DNA of 64,000 nt from positions 1,736,001-1,800,000 of the forward strand of contig NZ_JAPENY010000001.1 of assembly GCF_026341825.1 (NCBI RefSeq), in the 5' to 3' direction. The position numbers and the translations under genes are program-made. Every line of letters begins with the position of its first letter. The first letter of the stretch is position 1. Source of the DNA: Streptomyces sp. NBC_00620. GTDB lineage: Bacteria; Actinomycetota; Actinomycetes; Streptomycetales; Streptomycetaceae. Shown one piece after another: positions 8,264-17,265 of the stretch. Under the pieces are notes generated by a model that saw only the letters and a list, made by a program, of their open reading frames with translations, did not search any database and was not told the DNA's origin.

Positions 8264-9964
8264 ATGACCAGTCAGCAACACAGAAGTCGCTTAAAGCGTT
8301 CGGCGCTCGCCACAGGAGCCGCACTCACCGTCGTTGTCGCCGGAGCCGGGGCCGCCCCCGGGGCAGGGCAGGCCGCGGACAGCACGGCAGCCAAGCCGAA
8401 GCTCAAACTGATCGCCGCGTCGAACTCCGTGACGCTCGACCGCTGGGAGGGGGAGCCGGGCGTCTATCTGGACCTCGGTACGTACGTCACGGTGGACGAC
8501 GTGCCCCTCGAGTTCAAGGTGACCCGGAAGTCGTACAAGGACCCTGTCGTCGCCCAGCAGATCATCCGCAACGGAAGCAGTACGCAGACCAAGACACTGC
8601 CCGCCGGCCTGGTGAAGGACTTCTCCGGCCTGCCCGGCTTCCTCGAGGTGTCGATCAAGAACGCGGCCGGCGAGGAGGTGTCGACGAGCAAGGGCACCTT
8701 CTGCCCGAACAACGCCTCCGGCCGGATCCGTCCGGACGCACCGGCGACCTCGAAGTACCCGGAGAGCTGCCCCACCAACCCGTTCACGCTGGGCTCGGTG
8801 TGGGGCGTCGAGAAGGGCTGGGCGTCCAACTCCAGCACGGTCGACTACGACACACCCGTGGACCTGCCCGCGGGCGAGTACACCGCCAAGGTCGCGGTCG
8901 CGAAGAAGTACCGCGACCTGTTCGGCATTCCCGACGACCAGCCGACCATCAAGGTGACGGTACGTCAGGTCGGTGGCGGAGGTGGGGAAGGAGCGGCCCC
9001 GTCCACCCTGTCCTCCGCACAGCACAGCGGCGGGCACGACGCGCACTCCGCCCACAACACCTCCGCGCTCGGCTCGGCCGCGGGTCACCACTACGGCCCC
9101 CGCGGCGCCGACGCACCCACCCCGTCCGCCCTGTCGCACGCCCTCGAAGACCGCGGCCTGGCACACCACTTGGGGGACGGGACCGGGCACACCGACGGCT
9201 CGCGCATCGCACCCGGGCTGAAGGCGAGCACCGCGCGGCCCACCGGCCGGGCGGGCGTCCCTGCCAACGTGCCCAAGCCGGACCTGCGTTCGCTGCCCGC
9301 CTGGGACATCGCCATCACCGACGGCGAGGACGGGGACGTTCCCGGCAAGGACTATCTCGCCTTCAGCGCCAACGTCTGGAACGCCGGTCCCGCCCCGCTC
9401 GTCGTGGACGGCTTCCGCAGTCCCGGCAAGGACCTGATGGACTCCTACCAGTACTTCTACGACACCGCGGGCAAGCAGGTCGGCTACACGCCCAGCGGCA
9501 CCATGGAGTGGGACCCGCGGGAGGGCCACGAGCACTGGCACTTCACGGACTTCGCGAGCTACCGGCTGCTGAGCGAGGACCAGACCAAGGAGGTGCGCAG
9601 CGGCAAGGAGGCGTTCTGCCTGGCCAACACCGACGCGGTCGACTACACGGTGAAGAACGCCAACTGGCACCCGTACAACACCGATCTGTCGACCGCCTGC
9701 GGTCAGCAGAACTCGATCTCCGTCCGCGAGGTCCTCGACGTCGGCTCCGGTGACACGTACACCCAGTACCGTCCCGGCCAGTCCTTCGACGTCACCGGCC
9801 TGGCGAACGGCACGTACTACATCCAGGTGATCGCCAACCCCGAGAAGCGGCTCCAGGAGACCAGCACCAGCAACAACGTCTCGCTGCGCAAGGTCATCCT
9901 CGGCGGTGAGCCGGGCGCACGCACGGTGACCGTTCCGCCGTACGACCTGATCAACACCCCGTAG
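8264..9964 (+). CDS. Secreted lysyl-oxidase-like copper protein
   Basis: A 566-residue exported protein. The signal peptide occupies about 1-38 (RSRLKRSALATGAALTVVV, ending GQAADS). Residues 45-235 form a beta-rich domain with two cysteines (TFCPNN, ESCPTN). A His-rich linker (about 255-330: HDAHSAHNTS, GHHYGPRG, LAHHLGDG) precedes the lysyl-oxidase-type domain, whose copper motif is GHEHWHFTDFASYRL near 423-437. The family oxidises lysine side chains or binds copper. The tyrosine and lysine of the LTQ cofactor cannot be confirmed by eye. ATG 8264 is preceded by GAGGAA. A role in cell-surface maturation is inference. Confidence 0.85.
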   Translation: MTSQQHRSRLKRSALATGAALTVVVAGAGAAPGAGQAADSTAAKPKLKLIAASNSVTLDRWEGEPGVYLDLGTYVTVDDVPLEFKVTRKSYKDPVVAQQIIRNGSSTQTKTLPAGLVKDFSGLPGFLEVSIKNAAGEEVSTSKGTFCPNNASGRIRPDAPATSKYPESCPTNPFTLGSVWGVEKGWASNSSTVDYDTPVDLPAGEYTAKVAVAKKYRDLFGIPDDQPTIKVTVRQVGGGGGEGAAPSTLSSAQHSGGHDAHSAHNTSALGSAAGHHYGPRGADAPTPSALSHALEDRGLAHHLGDGTGHTDGSRIAPGLKASTARPTGRAGVPANVPKPDLRSLPAWDIAITDGEDGDVPGKDYLAFSANVWNAGPAPLVVDGFRSPGKDLMDSYQYFYDTAGKQVGYTPSGTMEWDPREGHEHWHFTDFASYRLLSEDQTKEVRSGKEAFCLANTDAVDYTVKNANWHPYNTDLSTACGQQNSISVREVLDVGSGDTYTQYRPGQSFDVTGLANGTYYIQVIANPEKRLQETSTSNNVSLRKVILGGEPGARTVTVPPYDLINTP

Positions 9965-10103
9965 GAGACACCCCGTAGGAGACGGCCGTACCCCTGGGCC
10001 CCCGGCATGTCCGCCGCACGGGCTCCAGGGGTTCGGCCCCCGGGCACAGCCTGCCCACCGGCGACTTCAGCCGGGCTTCAGGTTTCTCCTGGAGCTTGGC
10101 TGC

Positions 10104-11480
10104 ATGTATGGACACGGACACACCCCCCGCACTCCCGAGGCCGAGCGCAGCCGGCGCTGGTTCATGAACAAGGCGCTGCTGGCAGGCGGAGTCGCCGCCG
10201 TGGCGACCATGACCGGCTGCTCCTCGGGCTCCTCCGACACGGCGAGCTCCGCCTCGTCCTCCGGCGCCCCGGGCGGTGCCCCGAGCGGCATGCCTTCCGG
10301 CGGGCCCGGCGGAGGCGGTGGCGGCGGCATGGGCCCCGGCGCCGAGCAGGTCAAGTACGCGGATGTCGTGGGCGTCACCACCGACGGCAAGGTCGTCGAG
10401 GACCTGTACACGATCCACTCCACGGATGTCTCCACGGACTCGCTGGTCAAGGCCGCGCAGGCGTTCCTGGACGGGCTCTCCGCCACGGAGCGCAAGTCCT
10501 GCGTGTTCGACATCGACGCCGACGAGTGGACGGCCTGGAGCAACGTCGACGGCTACGACCGCAAGGGCGTCCGCATGGGCGACATGACCGAGAAGAAGCA
10601 GAACCTCGGCTACGCGCTCCTCGGCGAGGCCCTCTCCGCCGACGGTCTCACCCAGACCCGCGGCATCATGAAGCTCAACGCGTTCCTGGGCGACTCCAAC
10701 GGCGGCAACCAGAAGACGCTCACCGAGGGCCACTACTTCTTCACCTTCATGGGCACCCCGTCCACCACGAAGCCGTGGGGGTTCCAGTACGAGGGCCACC
10801 ACGTCGCCATCAACTACTTCGTCCTGGGTGACCAGGTCGTGATGACGCCGACCTTCATGGGCTCGGAACCCACCACGGGCACGTACAAGGGCGAGAAGAT
10901 CACCCTCTTCAAGCCGGAGACCACGGCCGGTCTGGCCATGATCCGCTCCCTCACCGCGGCGCAGCTCAAGAAGGCCGTCTCCTCGCAGCCCAACGGCAAC
11001 GAGGACATGAAAGCCGGTGCGGGCCAGGACAACCTGAAGCTCGCCTACGAGGGCCTGCAGTGCTCCGGCCTCACCTCGGCGCAGAAGCAGAAGCTGCTCG
11101 ACCTGGCCGGGGTGTACATCGGCTACATGAGCGAGGGACACGCCGAGGTCAAGCTGGCCGAGGTGGAGAAGCACCTGGACGACACGTACTTCTACTGGAT
11201 GGGCGAGACGGAGGACGACTCCGCCTTCTACTACCGGATCCACAGCCCGGTCGTCCTCATCGAGTACGACGCGCAGGCGCCCCTCTTCTACAAGGGGGAC
11301 TCCACCGCGAGCGCCAGTGCCAGCGCGAGCGCCGACTCCAACGGTGGCGGCCCCGGCGGCGGTATGGGCATGGGCGGCGGAACGCCGTCCCAGGAGCACA
11401 TCCACACCATCATCCGCACGCCCAACGGCGGCGACTACGGCGTGGACCTGCTCAAGCTCCACCTGGAGAACGACCACTGA
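10104..11480 (+). CDS. DUF3500 lipoprotein
   Basis: A 458-residue protein with a basic N-terminus (RSRRWFMNKALLAGG) and a lipobox-like ATMTGC around residues 31-36. The two arginines before the hydrophobic run make Tat export possible. A Ser/Gly/Pro linker (40-80) leads into the main domain (85-395), which carries KSCVFDIDADEWTAWSN, GYHFFTF-like segments (EGHYFFTFMG) and WGFQYEGHHVAINYFV, typical of DUF3500. The C-terminus has another Ser/Ala and Gly linker and ends EHIHTIIRTPNGGDYG. Function is unknown. It lies 139 bp after the lysyl-oxidase-like gene. Confidence 0.82.
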   Translation: MYGHGHTPRTPEAERSRRWFMNKALLAGGVAAVATMTGCSSGSSDTASSASSSGAPGGAPSGMPSGGPGGGGGGGMGPGAEQVKYADVVGVTTDGKVVEDLYTIHSTDVSTDSLVKAAQAFLDGLSATERKSCVFDIDADEWTAWSNVDGYDRKGVRMGDMTEKKQNLGYALLGEALSADGLTQTRGIMKLNAFLGDSNGGNQKTLTEGHYFFTFMGTPSTTKPWGFQYEGHHVAINYFVLGDQVVMTPTFMGSEPTTGTYKGEKITLFKPETTAGLAMIRSLTAAQLKKAVSSQPNGNEDMKAGAGQDNLKLAYEGLQCSGLTSAQKQKLLDLAGVYIGYMSEGHAEVKLAEVEKHLDDTYFYWMGETEDDSAFYYRIHSPVVLIEYDAQAPLFYKGDSTASASASASADSNGGGPGGGMGMGGGTPSQEHIHTIIRTPNGGDYGVDLLKLHLENDH

Positions 11481-11499
11481 GGCAAGGGACGGGGGGAAC

Positions 11500-12000
11500 C
11501 TACTCCCCCGCCCACTTCCGCAGCAGCGCCTCGCGTTCCTCGCGGCGCGGGGTGCTGTCGTCGGGCTGCTCGCGGCGCCAGGCGAGGAGGTCGCCGACGG
11601 CCGCGCCGCCGTCGGCGAGGCGCTCCAGGAGCGTGCGGGAGAGTTCGCGCTCGGTCTGCGGGTAGATGCCGCCGGCCACCGCTGGGAGGGCGCTCACGTC
11701 GACGGACTCGGTGACCGTTTCCAGGTGCACGGTGAAGGCGGGCGGGAGCTCGCCGTCGCCGGTCACCAGTACGACCAGCGAGTCGATGGCCATGGAGACG
11801 AGCCGCCGGCCCGCGGACCGTACGACCAGGTCGCGGACCTCGATCCGGCGTATCTGCTCCCAGCTCCAGGACGCGCCGTTGCCCATCCCCAGGGTCTCGA
11901 CCCCGTCCTCCGTCAGCCGCACGCCGGACGCCGTCCCGATGGGCTCGGCCCCCAGGTACACGGCGTCCTCGGTGATCCAGAACAGACCGACCATGGCCAT
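11500..12000 (-). CDS. Conserved hypothetical protein
   Basis: A 166-residue acidic cytoplasmic protein beginning MAMVGLFWITEDAVYLGAEP. Its first half alternates short strands (GVRLTEDGVETLG, WEQIRRIEVRDLVVRSAGRR) and resembles a PH-like fold; the second half is helical (ERELSRTLLERLADGGAAVG). I do not recognise a named family. ATG 12000 is chosen because GGAGG lies 6 bases upstream; the frame is open further upstream to 12264, but that part reads through an array of direct repeats and is not protein-like. It is convergent with the DUF3500 gene. Confidence 0.65.
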   Translation of the reverse strand: MAMVGLFWITEDAVYLGAEPIGTASGVRLTEDGVETLGMGNGASWSWEQIRRIEVRDLVVRSAGRRLVSMAIDSLVVLVTGDGELPPAFTVHLETVTESVDVSALPAVAGGIYPQTERELSRTLLERLADGGAAVGDLLAWRREQPDDSTPRREEREALLRKWAGE

Positions 12001-12099
12001 GGGATGCCTCCAGCTGCGGTTCCTTCGGGCGAACAGCCGTACGCCACCCGTGTGTCGGCGTGTGAGACGGCTGGGACGGCCGCACGGTTTCGCCGCGTA

Positions 12100-12165
12100 C
12101 GGAACGCGTCCGGAACGCATCCAGAACGCGCCGGGAACGCTTCGAGAATGCGCCGGGAACGCGCC
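12100..12165. repeat. Six tandem 11-bp repeats
   Basis: Six adjacent units of exactly 11 bp occupy 12100-12165: CGGAACGCGTC, CGGAACGCATC, CAGAACGCGCC, GGGAACGCTTC, GAGAATGCGCC and GGGAACGCGCC. The shared core is GGAACGC. The array lies 100 bp upstream of the leftward hypothetical gene and about 180 bp upstream of the rightward propeller gene. Confidence 0.85.
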
Positions 12166-12348
12166 GTACGTCCGCTTCCAGGACGCCAACTGGCAGGAAA
12201 CTCCCTCCACTTCTGTCACAGGCATGCCATACGCTCTCCACAGCAGCCGCGCCCCGCGCGTCACCGCACGTCAGCGGTCACGTCCGGGCGTTGCGCGGCG
12301 CTCTCAATCCCCGGCGACCACCGGGTTTCTTGTGGGGGGTACATCACT

Positions 12349-14292
12349 GTGCGCAGGCGCAGCATTTCGACCGCGACAGCGCTCGCGGTTCTTTTCAGTT
12401 CGGCGGCGCTGAGCGTCGTCACGGCCGGGCCCGCGGCGGCGGCGCAGGAGGCTGTCGTCACCACGCCGGTCGGCATGGTCGCGGACGGCGCCCTCAAGCG
12501 CGTCTTCGTCGGCGACCAGGACAACGGGCGGATCCTGGCCGCCGATTACAGCGGCACCGTCGTGGGTGTGAACGTCGGCTTCGGCGACCTCAGCGACCTG
12601 GCGCTGTCCGACGACGGTGCCACCCTGTACGCGGCCCTGCCGAGCAGCCACGAGATCGTGGCCCTCGACCCGGCCACCCTTCAGGTCAGGTCGCGCCACG
12701 ACATCGGCGCCGACGCCACCCCGCGCGAGGTCGCCTTCGCCGGCGGCCGGCTCTGGTTCTCCTACCGGACCACGGGCGAGGACGGCTCCTTCCACGGAAA
12801 CCTGGGTTCCCTGAACCCGGCGGGCGGAACGGACGCGTTGCTCCTGGACCAACTCCCGGACGGAGTCGCCCCGTACAGCGACTCGGCGCTCCTGGACGCG
12901 GACCTGTCGGCCCCCGGGCTGCTGTCCTACACCGACAGCGGCGCCTGGGAAGGCGCGGCGAACGTGCTCGACGTGTCCGGCGCCGCACCCCAGGTGATCG
13001 CCAAGAGCAGCGCCAACCGCTATTTCGGCGACGTCGACCTCGTGCCCGGCGCCCAGGTGCTGGTCAACGGCAACCAGCGGTTCTCCTACCCGAGCGGGAC
13101 CCTCACCGAGTCTGGGTCCTACCCGGAGGTGACGGGGTACGCCGACGTCTCCCCGAGCGGCCTGGTCGCCCGCGTCTACGACCGGCGTGTGTCCGTCTAC
13201 AAGCCCGGCTCCGACCAGTCGGTCCGCACCTTCGACGCCGCGGCCTACGGCAGGGACCTGCTGGCCTGGGCCCCCGACTCCTCGCGGCTCTTCGCCATGG
13301 TGAGGGACACGAACTCCCGGTACACCCTCAAGGCGCTCACCGACCCGGCGATGAGCGTCCCCACCCTCACGGTGAACGCCCCGGCGACAGCCGACCGCGC
13401 CAAGAAGCTCACCGCCACCGGCAAGCTCTCGGCGACCGTGCCGCTGCCGACGGGCGCCAAGCTGGCCGTCACCCGCACCGACCTGGACAGCCCGAACGGC
13501 AAGGCGCTGCCCGCCGTCACGGTGAAGGCGGACGGCACGTACAGCTTCACCGACACCCCGCCGGCCGGCGGCACGGTCACGTACAAGGTCGCCTACGCGG
13601 GCGACGCCGCGCACATCGCGGCCACGGCGTCCGACAAGGTCACCGTCTCCCGTGCGAAGCCGACGCTGACCCTGAACAAGAACGGCAAGGTCTACAACTA
13701 CGGCACCGACGTCGCCTTCACCGCGCACCTCGGCTCGACGTACAAGAACCGCTCGGTCGAGATCTGGGCGAACCCGTTCGGCAGCGACAAGCCCAACAAG
13801 CTGGTGAAGACCGGGAAGGTCAACTCCAGCGGCAACATCGGCGCCTGGGTCGACATGACCCGGGACACCGAGATCACCGCAGTCTTCAAGGGCGACGCCC
13901 GCTACGCGCCCAGGACGGTGAAGGTGACGGCCTTCGCCCGGGTCAAGATCTCCACCGCCGTCTCCAAGCACTACAAGACGGCCAAGATCGGCTCGCAGTC
14001 GTACTACTGGTTCCACAAGAACACCGACCCGCTGCTCACCACGACCATGACGTACTACCCGGGCCGTATGCAGCGCTTCGACCTCCAGGTCTACTACCAG
14101 GGCACCTGGTACTCGGGCGACTCGCAGTACTTCGCACTCGCCACGAACGGCAAGTCGGCGGTCAGCCTCGGCGCGCCCGGCGAGTCCGGCATCCGGGCGC
14201 GGATGCGGTCGACGTACGTCAACAGCTCGTCCGGCGACACGGTGAACTCGACGACGTACGGCCCGTGGAAGTACCTGTACTTCTCCAACTAG
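12349..14292 (+). CDS. Exported beta-propeller / Ig-like repeat protein
   Basis: A 647-residue protein. The signal peptide (RRRSISTATALAVLFSSAAL, ending GPAAAAQ) is followed by a seven-bladed-propeller-like region (40-345) with repeated motifs such as KRVFVGDQDNGRILAADYSG and SDLALSDDGATLYAALPSS. Two bacterial Ig-like domains follow (about 345-430 and 430-520: VTYKVAYAGDAAHIAATAS; ITAVFKGDARYAP). A C-terminal beta domain ends YGPWKYLYFSN. GTG 12349 is chosen for its upstream GGGGGG and the signal peptide. A surface or adhesin-like role is inference. Confidence 0.8.
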   Translation: MRRRSISTATALAVLFSSAALSVVTAGPAAAAQEAVVTTPVGMVADGALKRVFVGDQDNGRILAADYSGTVVGVNVGFGDLSDLALSDDGATLYAALPSSHEIVALDPATLQVRSRHDIGADATPREVAFAGGRLWFSYRTTGEDGSFHGNLGSLNPAGGTDALLLDQLPDGVAPYSDSALLDADLSAPGLLSYTDSGAWEGAANVLDVSGAAPQVIAKSSANRYFGDVDLVPGAQVLVNGNQRFSYPSGTLTESGSYPEVTGYADVSPSGLVARVYDRRVSVYKPGSDQSVRTFDAAAYGRDLLAWAPDSSRLFAMVRDTNSRYTLKALTDPAMSVPTLTVNAPATADRAKKLTATGKLSATVPLPTGAKLAVTRTDLDSPNGKALPAVTVKADGTYSFTDTPPAGGTVTYKVAYAGDAAHIAATASDKVTVSRAKPTLTLNKNGKVYNYGTDVAFTAHLGSTYKNRSVEIWANPFGSDKPNKLVKTGKVNSSGNIGAWVDMTRDTEITAVFKGDARYAPRTVKVTAFARVKISTAVSKHYKTAKIGSQSYYWFHKNTDPLLTTTMTYYPGRMQRFDLQVYYQGTWYSGDSQYFALATNGKSAVSLGAPGESGIRARMRSTYVNSSSGDTVNSTTYGPWKYLYFSN

Positions 14293-14329
14293 CCCAGGAT
14301 CAGCGGGAGTTGAAGCGGCCCGGTTCCGG

Positions 14330-15355
14330 TCACGTACGCGTGGCGGGGGCCGGGCCGACCAGTTCCGACAGCACGTCCTCCATCGTGACGAACCCGAGCA
14401 CCGCGCCCTTCTCGCCGGTGACCGCGGCCAGATGGCTGCCCATGGCGCGCAGGGCGGTGAGGGTGTCGTCGAGCGGGGTGTCGATGCGGACCCGGGTGAC
14501 GGGGTGCAGGGCGCTGCGCGGGAAGGGGCGGTCGCGGTCGGCGACGCCCAGGGTGTCCTTGATGTGCAGGTAGCCGAGCAGGGTGCCGTCCTCGCCGGTG
14601 ACCGGGAAGCGGGAGAAGCCCGCCTCGGCGGCCGCCCGTTCGAGGCGCGCCGGGGTCACGGCGTGGTCCACGGTGCGCATCTTCGGCACCGGGACGAGGA
14701 TCTCGCCGACCGGGCGGGTGCCCAGTTCCAGCGCGTCGCGCAGCCGCTCGCCGTCGGCGGGCGTGAGCAGTCCGGCCGCGCTGGAGTCCACGACCATGCG
14801 GGCGAGCTGGTCGTCGGTGAAGACCGACTCCACCTCGTCCTTCGGCTCCACGCGCATCAGCCTCAGCAGCACGTTGGCGAAGGCGTTGATCCCGAAGACC
14901 ACCGGCTTCAGGGCCCGGGTGAGGGCCACCAGCGGCGGCCCGAGGAACAGTGCCGTCGTCACAGGGGCGGCGAGTGCGATGTTCTTCGGGATCATCTCGC
15001 CGATCAGCATGTGCAGATACGTCGCCACGGTCAGCGCGATGACGAAGGCGATCGGGTGCACCAGACCGTCCGGGATGTGCGCCGTCTCGAAGGCCGGCTC
15101 CAGCAGATGCGCGATCGCGGGCTCGGCGACCGCGCCGAGCACCAGCGAGGAGACGGTGATGCCGAGCTGGGCGGTGGCCATCATCGCGGAGATGTGCCGC
15201 AGCCCCCACAGCGTCATCCGGGCACGCTTGTCGCCCTCCTGGGCGCGGGGTTCGATCTGACTGCGGCGTACGGAGATCAGGGCGAACTCCGCGCCGACGA
15301 AGAACGCGTTGGTCAGCAGGGTCAGAGCGCCGATGGCGAGCTGGACGACGGTCAT
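14330..15355 (-). CDS. CNNM/CorC-type CBS membrane protein (short paralog)
   Basis: A 341-residue protein with the DUF21 transmembrane domain (about 1-185: AIGALTLLTNAFFVGAEFAL, GITVSSLVLGAVAEPAI, YLHMLIGEMIPKNIAL) and two CBS motifs (about 205-330: VPVPKMRTVDHAVT, FSRFPVTGEDGTLLGYLHI, LGFVTMEDVLSELVG). It lacks the C-terminal CorC/HlyC domain of its upstream neighbour. The family is linked to divalent cation transport or efflux. ATG 15355 overlaps the TGA of the upstream paralog, so the two are co-translated and probably form a heteromer. Confidence 0.9.
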   Translation of the reverse strand: MTVVQLAIGALTLLTNAFFVGAEFALISVRRSQIEPRAQEGDKRARMTLWGLRHISAMMATAQLGITVSSLVLGAVAEPAIAHLLEPAFETAHIPDGLVHPIAFVIALTVATYLHMLIGEMIPKNIALAAPVTTALFLGPPLVALTRALKPVVFGINAFANVLLRLMRVEPKDEVESVFTDDQLARMVVDSSAAGLLTPADGERLRDALELGTRPVGEILVPVPKMRTVDHAVTPARLERAAAEAGFSRFPVTGEDGTLLGYLHIKDTLGVADRDRPFPRSALHPVTRVRIDTPLDDTLTALRAMGSHLAAVTGEKGAVLGFVTMEDVLSELVGPAPATRT

Positions 15356-16686
15356 CGGGCTTCCTCGGTGATCTGGTGCGGCACGGTCACCGGTTCGGTG
15401 ATGCGGACGCGGTCGGCGCGGTGGTGCTCGACGTCCAGCACGGTCAGCGCCCAGCCGCCGAGGTCGAGGGTGTCGCCCTCGACGGGGATACGGGCGAGGC
15501 GCGTGGCGATGAGTCCGGCGACGGTCTCGTACGGCCCCTCGGGTGCGGTCAGTCCTATGCCGGTCAGCTCGTCGATCCGTACGCCGCCGTCCGCCTCCCA
15601 CACCGAGCGGCCGTCGGCCGTGGCGGGCGCGGGCAGCAGGTCGGGGACCTCGACGGGGTCGTGCTCGTCGCGTACTTCGCCCACGACCTCCTCGACGATG
15701 TCCTCCACCGTCGCCACCCCCGCCGTACCCCCGTACTCGTCGATGACGACGGCCATCGTGCGGCTCTCGCGCAGCCGCTCGAGCAGCCGGTCCGCGGGCA
15801 GGCTGTCGGGCACGAGCAGCGCGGCGGTGGCCAGCTCGGTGACCGGGGTGACGGCCCGCCTTGCGGGCTCCAGGGCCAGTACGTCGCGGATGTGGACGGT
15901 ACCGACGACCTCGTCGAGGCTGTCGCGGTAGACCGGGAAGCGGGACAGGCCGGTGGCGTGGGTGAGGTTGGCGGCGTCGGCCGCCGTGGCGCGCGACTCC
16001 AGCGCGCGCACGTCCACCCGCGGGGTCATCACGTTCTCCGCCGTCAGCTCGCCCAAGTGCAGGGTGCGTACGAAGAGTTCGGCGGAGTCCGCCTCCAGCG
16101 CGCCCTCGGCGGCCGAGTGCTGGGCGAGCGCGACCAGCTCCTCGGGGCTGCGGGCGGAGGCCAGCTCCTCGGCGGGTTCCAGGCCGAAGCGGCGTACGAC
16201 ACGGTTCGCGGTGTTGTTGAGGTGGTGGATGAACGGCCCGAACGCGGCCGTGAACCCTCGCTGCGGGCCGGCCACCACCTTCGCGACCGCCAGCGGACGC
16301 GAGATGGCCCAGTTCTTCGGCACCAGCTCGCCCACCACCATCAGCACGACGGTGGAGACGACCACTCCCAGCACGGTCGCCACGGAGGAGGCCGCGCCAC
16401 CCAGGCCGACCGCCTCCAGCGGACCGCGCAACAGCGCGGCGAACGACGGCTCGGCGAGCATGCCGATCACCAACGAGGTGACGGTGATGCCGAGTTGAGC
16501 GCCGGACAACTGCAGAGTCAGCCGCCGTACGGCCTTCAGCGCACCGTCCGCGCCCCGCTCCCCCGCCTCGGCGGCCCGCTCCAGATCACCCCGCTCGACG
16601 GTCGTCAAGGAGAACTCGGCCGCCACGAACACCGCACACGCGAGCGTGAGCAGCAGGGCCAGGAGCAACAGCAGAATCTCGGTCAC
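15352..16686 (-). CDS. CNNM/CorC-type CBS membrane protein (long paralog)
   Basis: A 444-residue protein. The DUF21 domain spans about 1-200 (LTLACAVFVAAEFSLTTVER, GITVTSLVIGMLAEPSF, LMVVGELVPKNWAIS), the CBS pair 215-340 (MTPRVDVRALE, GLSRFPVYRDSLDEVVGTVH, IDEYGGTAGVATVEDIVEEV) and the C-terminal CorC_HlyC domain 355-435 (YETVAGLIATRLARIPVEGD). The family is implicated in magnesium or cobalt handling, with an older and unsupported label as hemolysin. It is the first gene of a two-gene operon with the shorter paralog. Confidence 0.92.
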   Translation of the reverse strand: MTEILLLLLALLLTLACAVFVAAEFSLTTVERGDLERAAEAGERGADGALKAVRRLTLQLSGAQLGITVTSLVIGMLAEPSFAALLRGPLEAVGLGGAASSVATVLGVVVSTVVLMVVGELVPKNWAISRPLAVAKVVAGPQRGFTAAFGPFIHHLNNTANRVVRRFGLEPAEELASARSPEELVALAQHSAAEGALEADSAELFVRTLHLGELTAENVMTPRVDVRALESRATAADAANLTHATGLSRFPVYRDSLDEVVGTVHIRDVLALEPARRAVTPVTELATAALLVPDSLPADRLLERLRESRTMAVVIDEYGGTAGVATVEDIVEEVVGEVRDEHDPVEVPDLLPAPATADGRSVWEADGGVRIDELTGIGLTAPEGPYETVAGLIATRLARIPVEGDTLDLGGWALTVLDVEHHRADRVRITEPVTVPHQITEEAR

Positions 16687-16887
16687 CCCACCCAGTGTAA
16701 AGGAATCGCAAAGTCACGGACCCGGCGGTACGGCCCGGGGCGCCCGCGCCCGACGGGCACCCGAACGCTGCGCCCGAGGCAGGTCAATATCTGTGTCCGC
16801 GAAGTGAGAAATTGACGTGACGTGCGATGAGGGTTATTCGGTCGACAGGCGGAGCAGAGTTATTGAGAGCACATGGCCGATCGCAGC

Positions 16888-16924
16888 GTGCTACTGTCGA
16901 TCTCAGTTGCAGTTGTGGTCCCCA
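16888..16924 (+). promoter_or_regulatory. Conserved 37-bp cold-shock promoter/leader block
   Basis: The 37 bp include TACTGT, a streptomycete -10-like hexamer, followed by TCAGTTGCAGTTGTGGT. Thirty-four of the 37 positions are identical to a block upstream of the second cold-shock gene (42181-42217, other strand), while the surrounding sequences differ. This conservation indicates a shared promoter and transcript start. Confidence 0.75.
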
Positions 16925-16957
16925 GAAAAATCCTGCGGGGTAATCATCACAGCGACT

Positions 16958-16982
16958 CGGAGTGCACACAGTGTGAACTCCG
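16958..16982 (+). promoter_or_regulatory. Leader hairpin of cold-shock gene
   Basis: CGGAGT (16958-16963) pairs with ACTCCG (16977-16982), and the inner core CACACAGTGTG (16965-16975) can pair on itself. The hairpin ends 25 bases before the ATG. The same 11-base core forms the centre of a hairpin in the leader of the second cold-shock gene, which suggests a conserved RNA element. Confidence 0.6.
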
Positions 16983-17007
16983 ACGCACCCCCCGAAGGAG
17001 ATTCAAC

Positions 17008-17211
17008 ATGGCTGCCGGTACCGTTAAGTGGTTCAACGCGGAAAAGGGCTTCGGCTTCATCGAGCAGGACGGCGGCGGCGCTGACGTCTTCGCCCACTAC
17101 TCGAACATTGCCGCCCAGGGCTTCCGCGAGCTCCAGGAGGGCCAGAAGGTGACCTTCGACATCGCGCAGGGCCAGAAGGGCCCGACGGCCGAGAACATCG
17201 TTCCCGCCTGA
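17008..17211 (+). CDS. CspA-like cold-shock protein
   Basis: A 67-residue OB-fold RNA/ssDNA chaperone with the canonical start of the family ([20 protein letters not shown]), RNP1 KGFGFIEQ and RNP2 VFAHYSNI, ending AENIVPA. AAGGAG ends 8 bases before the ATG. A long leader (over 80 bases) with a hairpin and a shared promoter block precedes it, and a strong terminator follows. The protein is nearly identical to the one at 41837-42040. It lies upstream of a DEAD-box helicase, a usual cold-adaptation partner. Confidence 0.97.
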   Translation: MAAGTVKWFNAEKGFGFIEQDGGGADVFAHYSNIAAQGFRELQEGQKVTFDIAQGQKGPTAENIVPA

Positions 17212-17229
17212 CGCTGACGCTTACTTCGC

Positions 17230-17265
17230 AGCTGGGGCCCGCACCTTGGGGTGCGGGCCCCAGCT
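17230..17265 (+). terminator. Rho-independent terminator of cold-shock gene
   Basis: A perfect 16-bp stem (17230-17245 with 17250-17265, loop TTGG) begins AGCTGGGGCC. It starts 18 bases after the stop codon. It separates the short cold-shock transcript from the helicase gene. Confidence 0.88.

Noticed and set aside
8291..9670. Leftward ORF opposite the lysyl-oxidase-like gene
   Set aside because: No motif and biased composition; the rightward gene has a signal peptide and copper motif.
12304..14016. Long leftward ORF opposite the propeller gene
   Set aside because: A GC-skew shadow: Val/Gly/Arg/His-rich, no motif, while the rightward frame has a signal peptide and recognisable domains.
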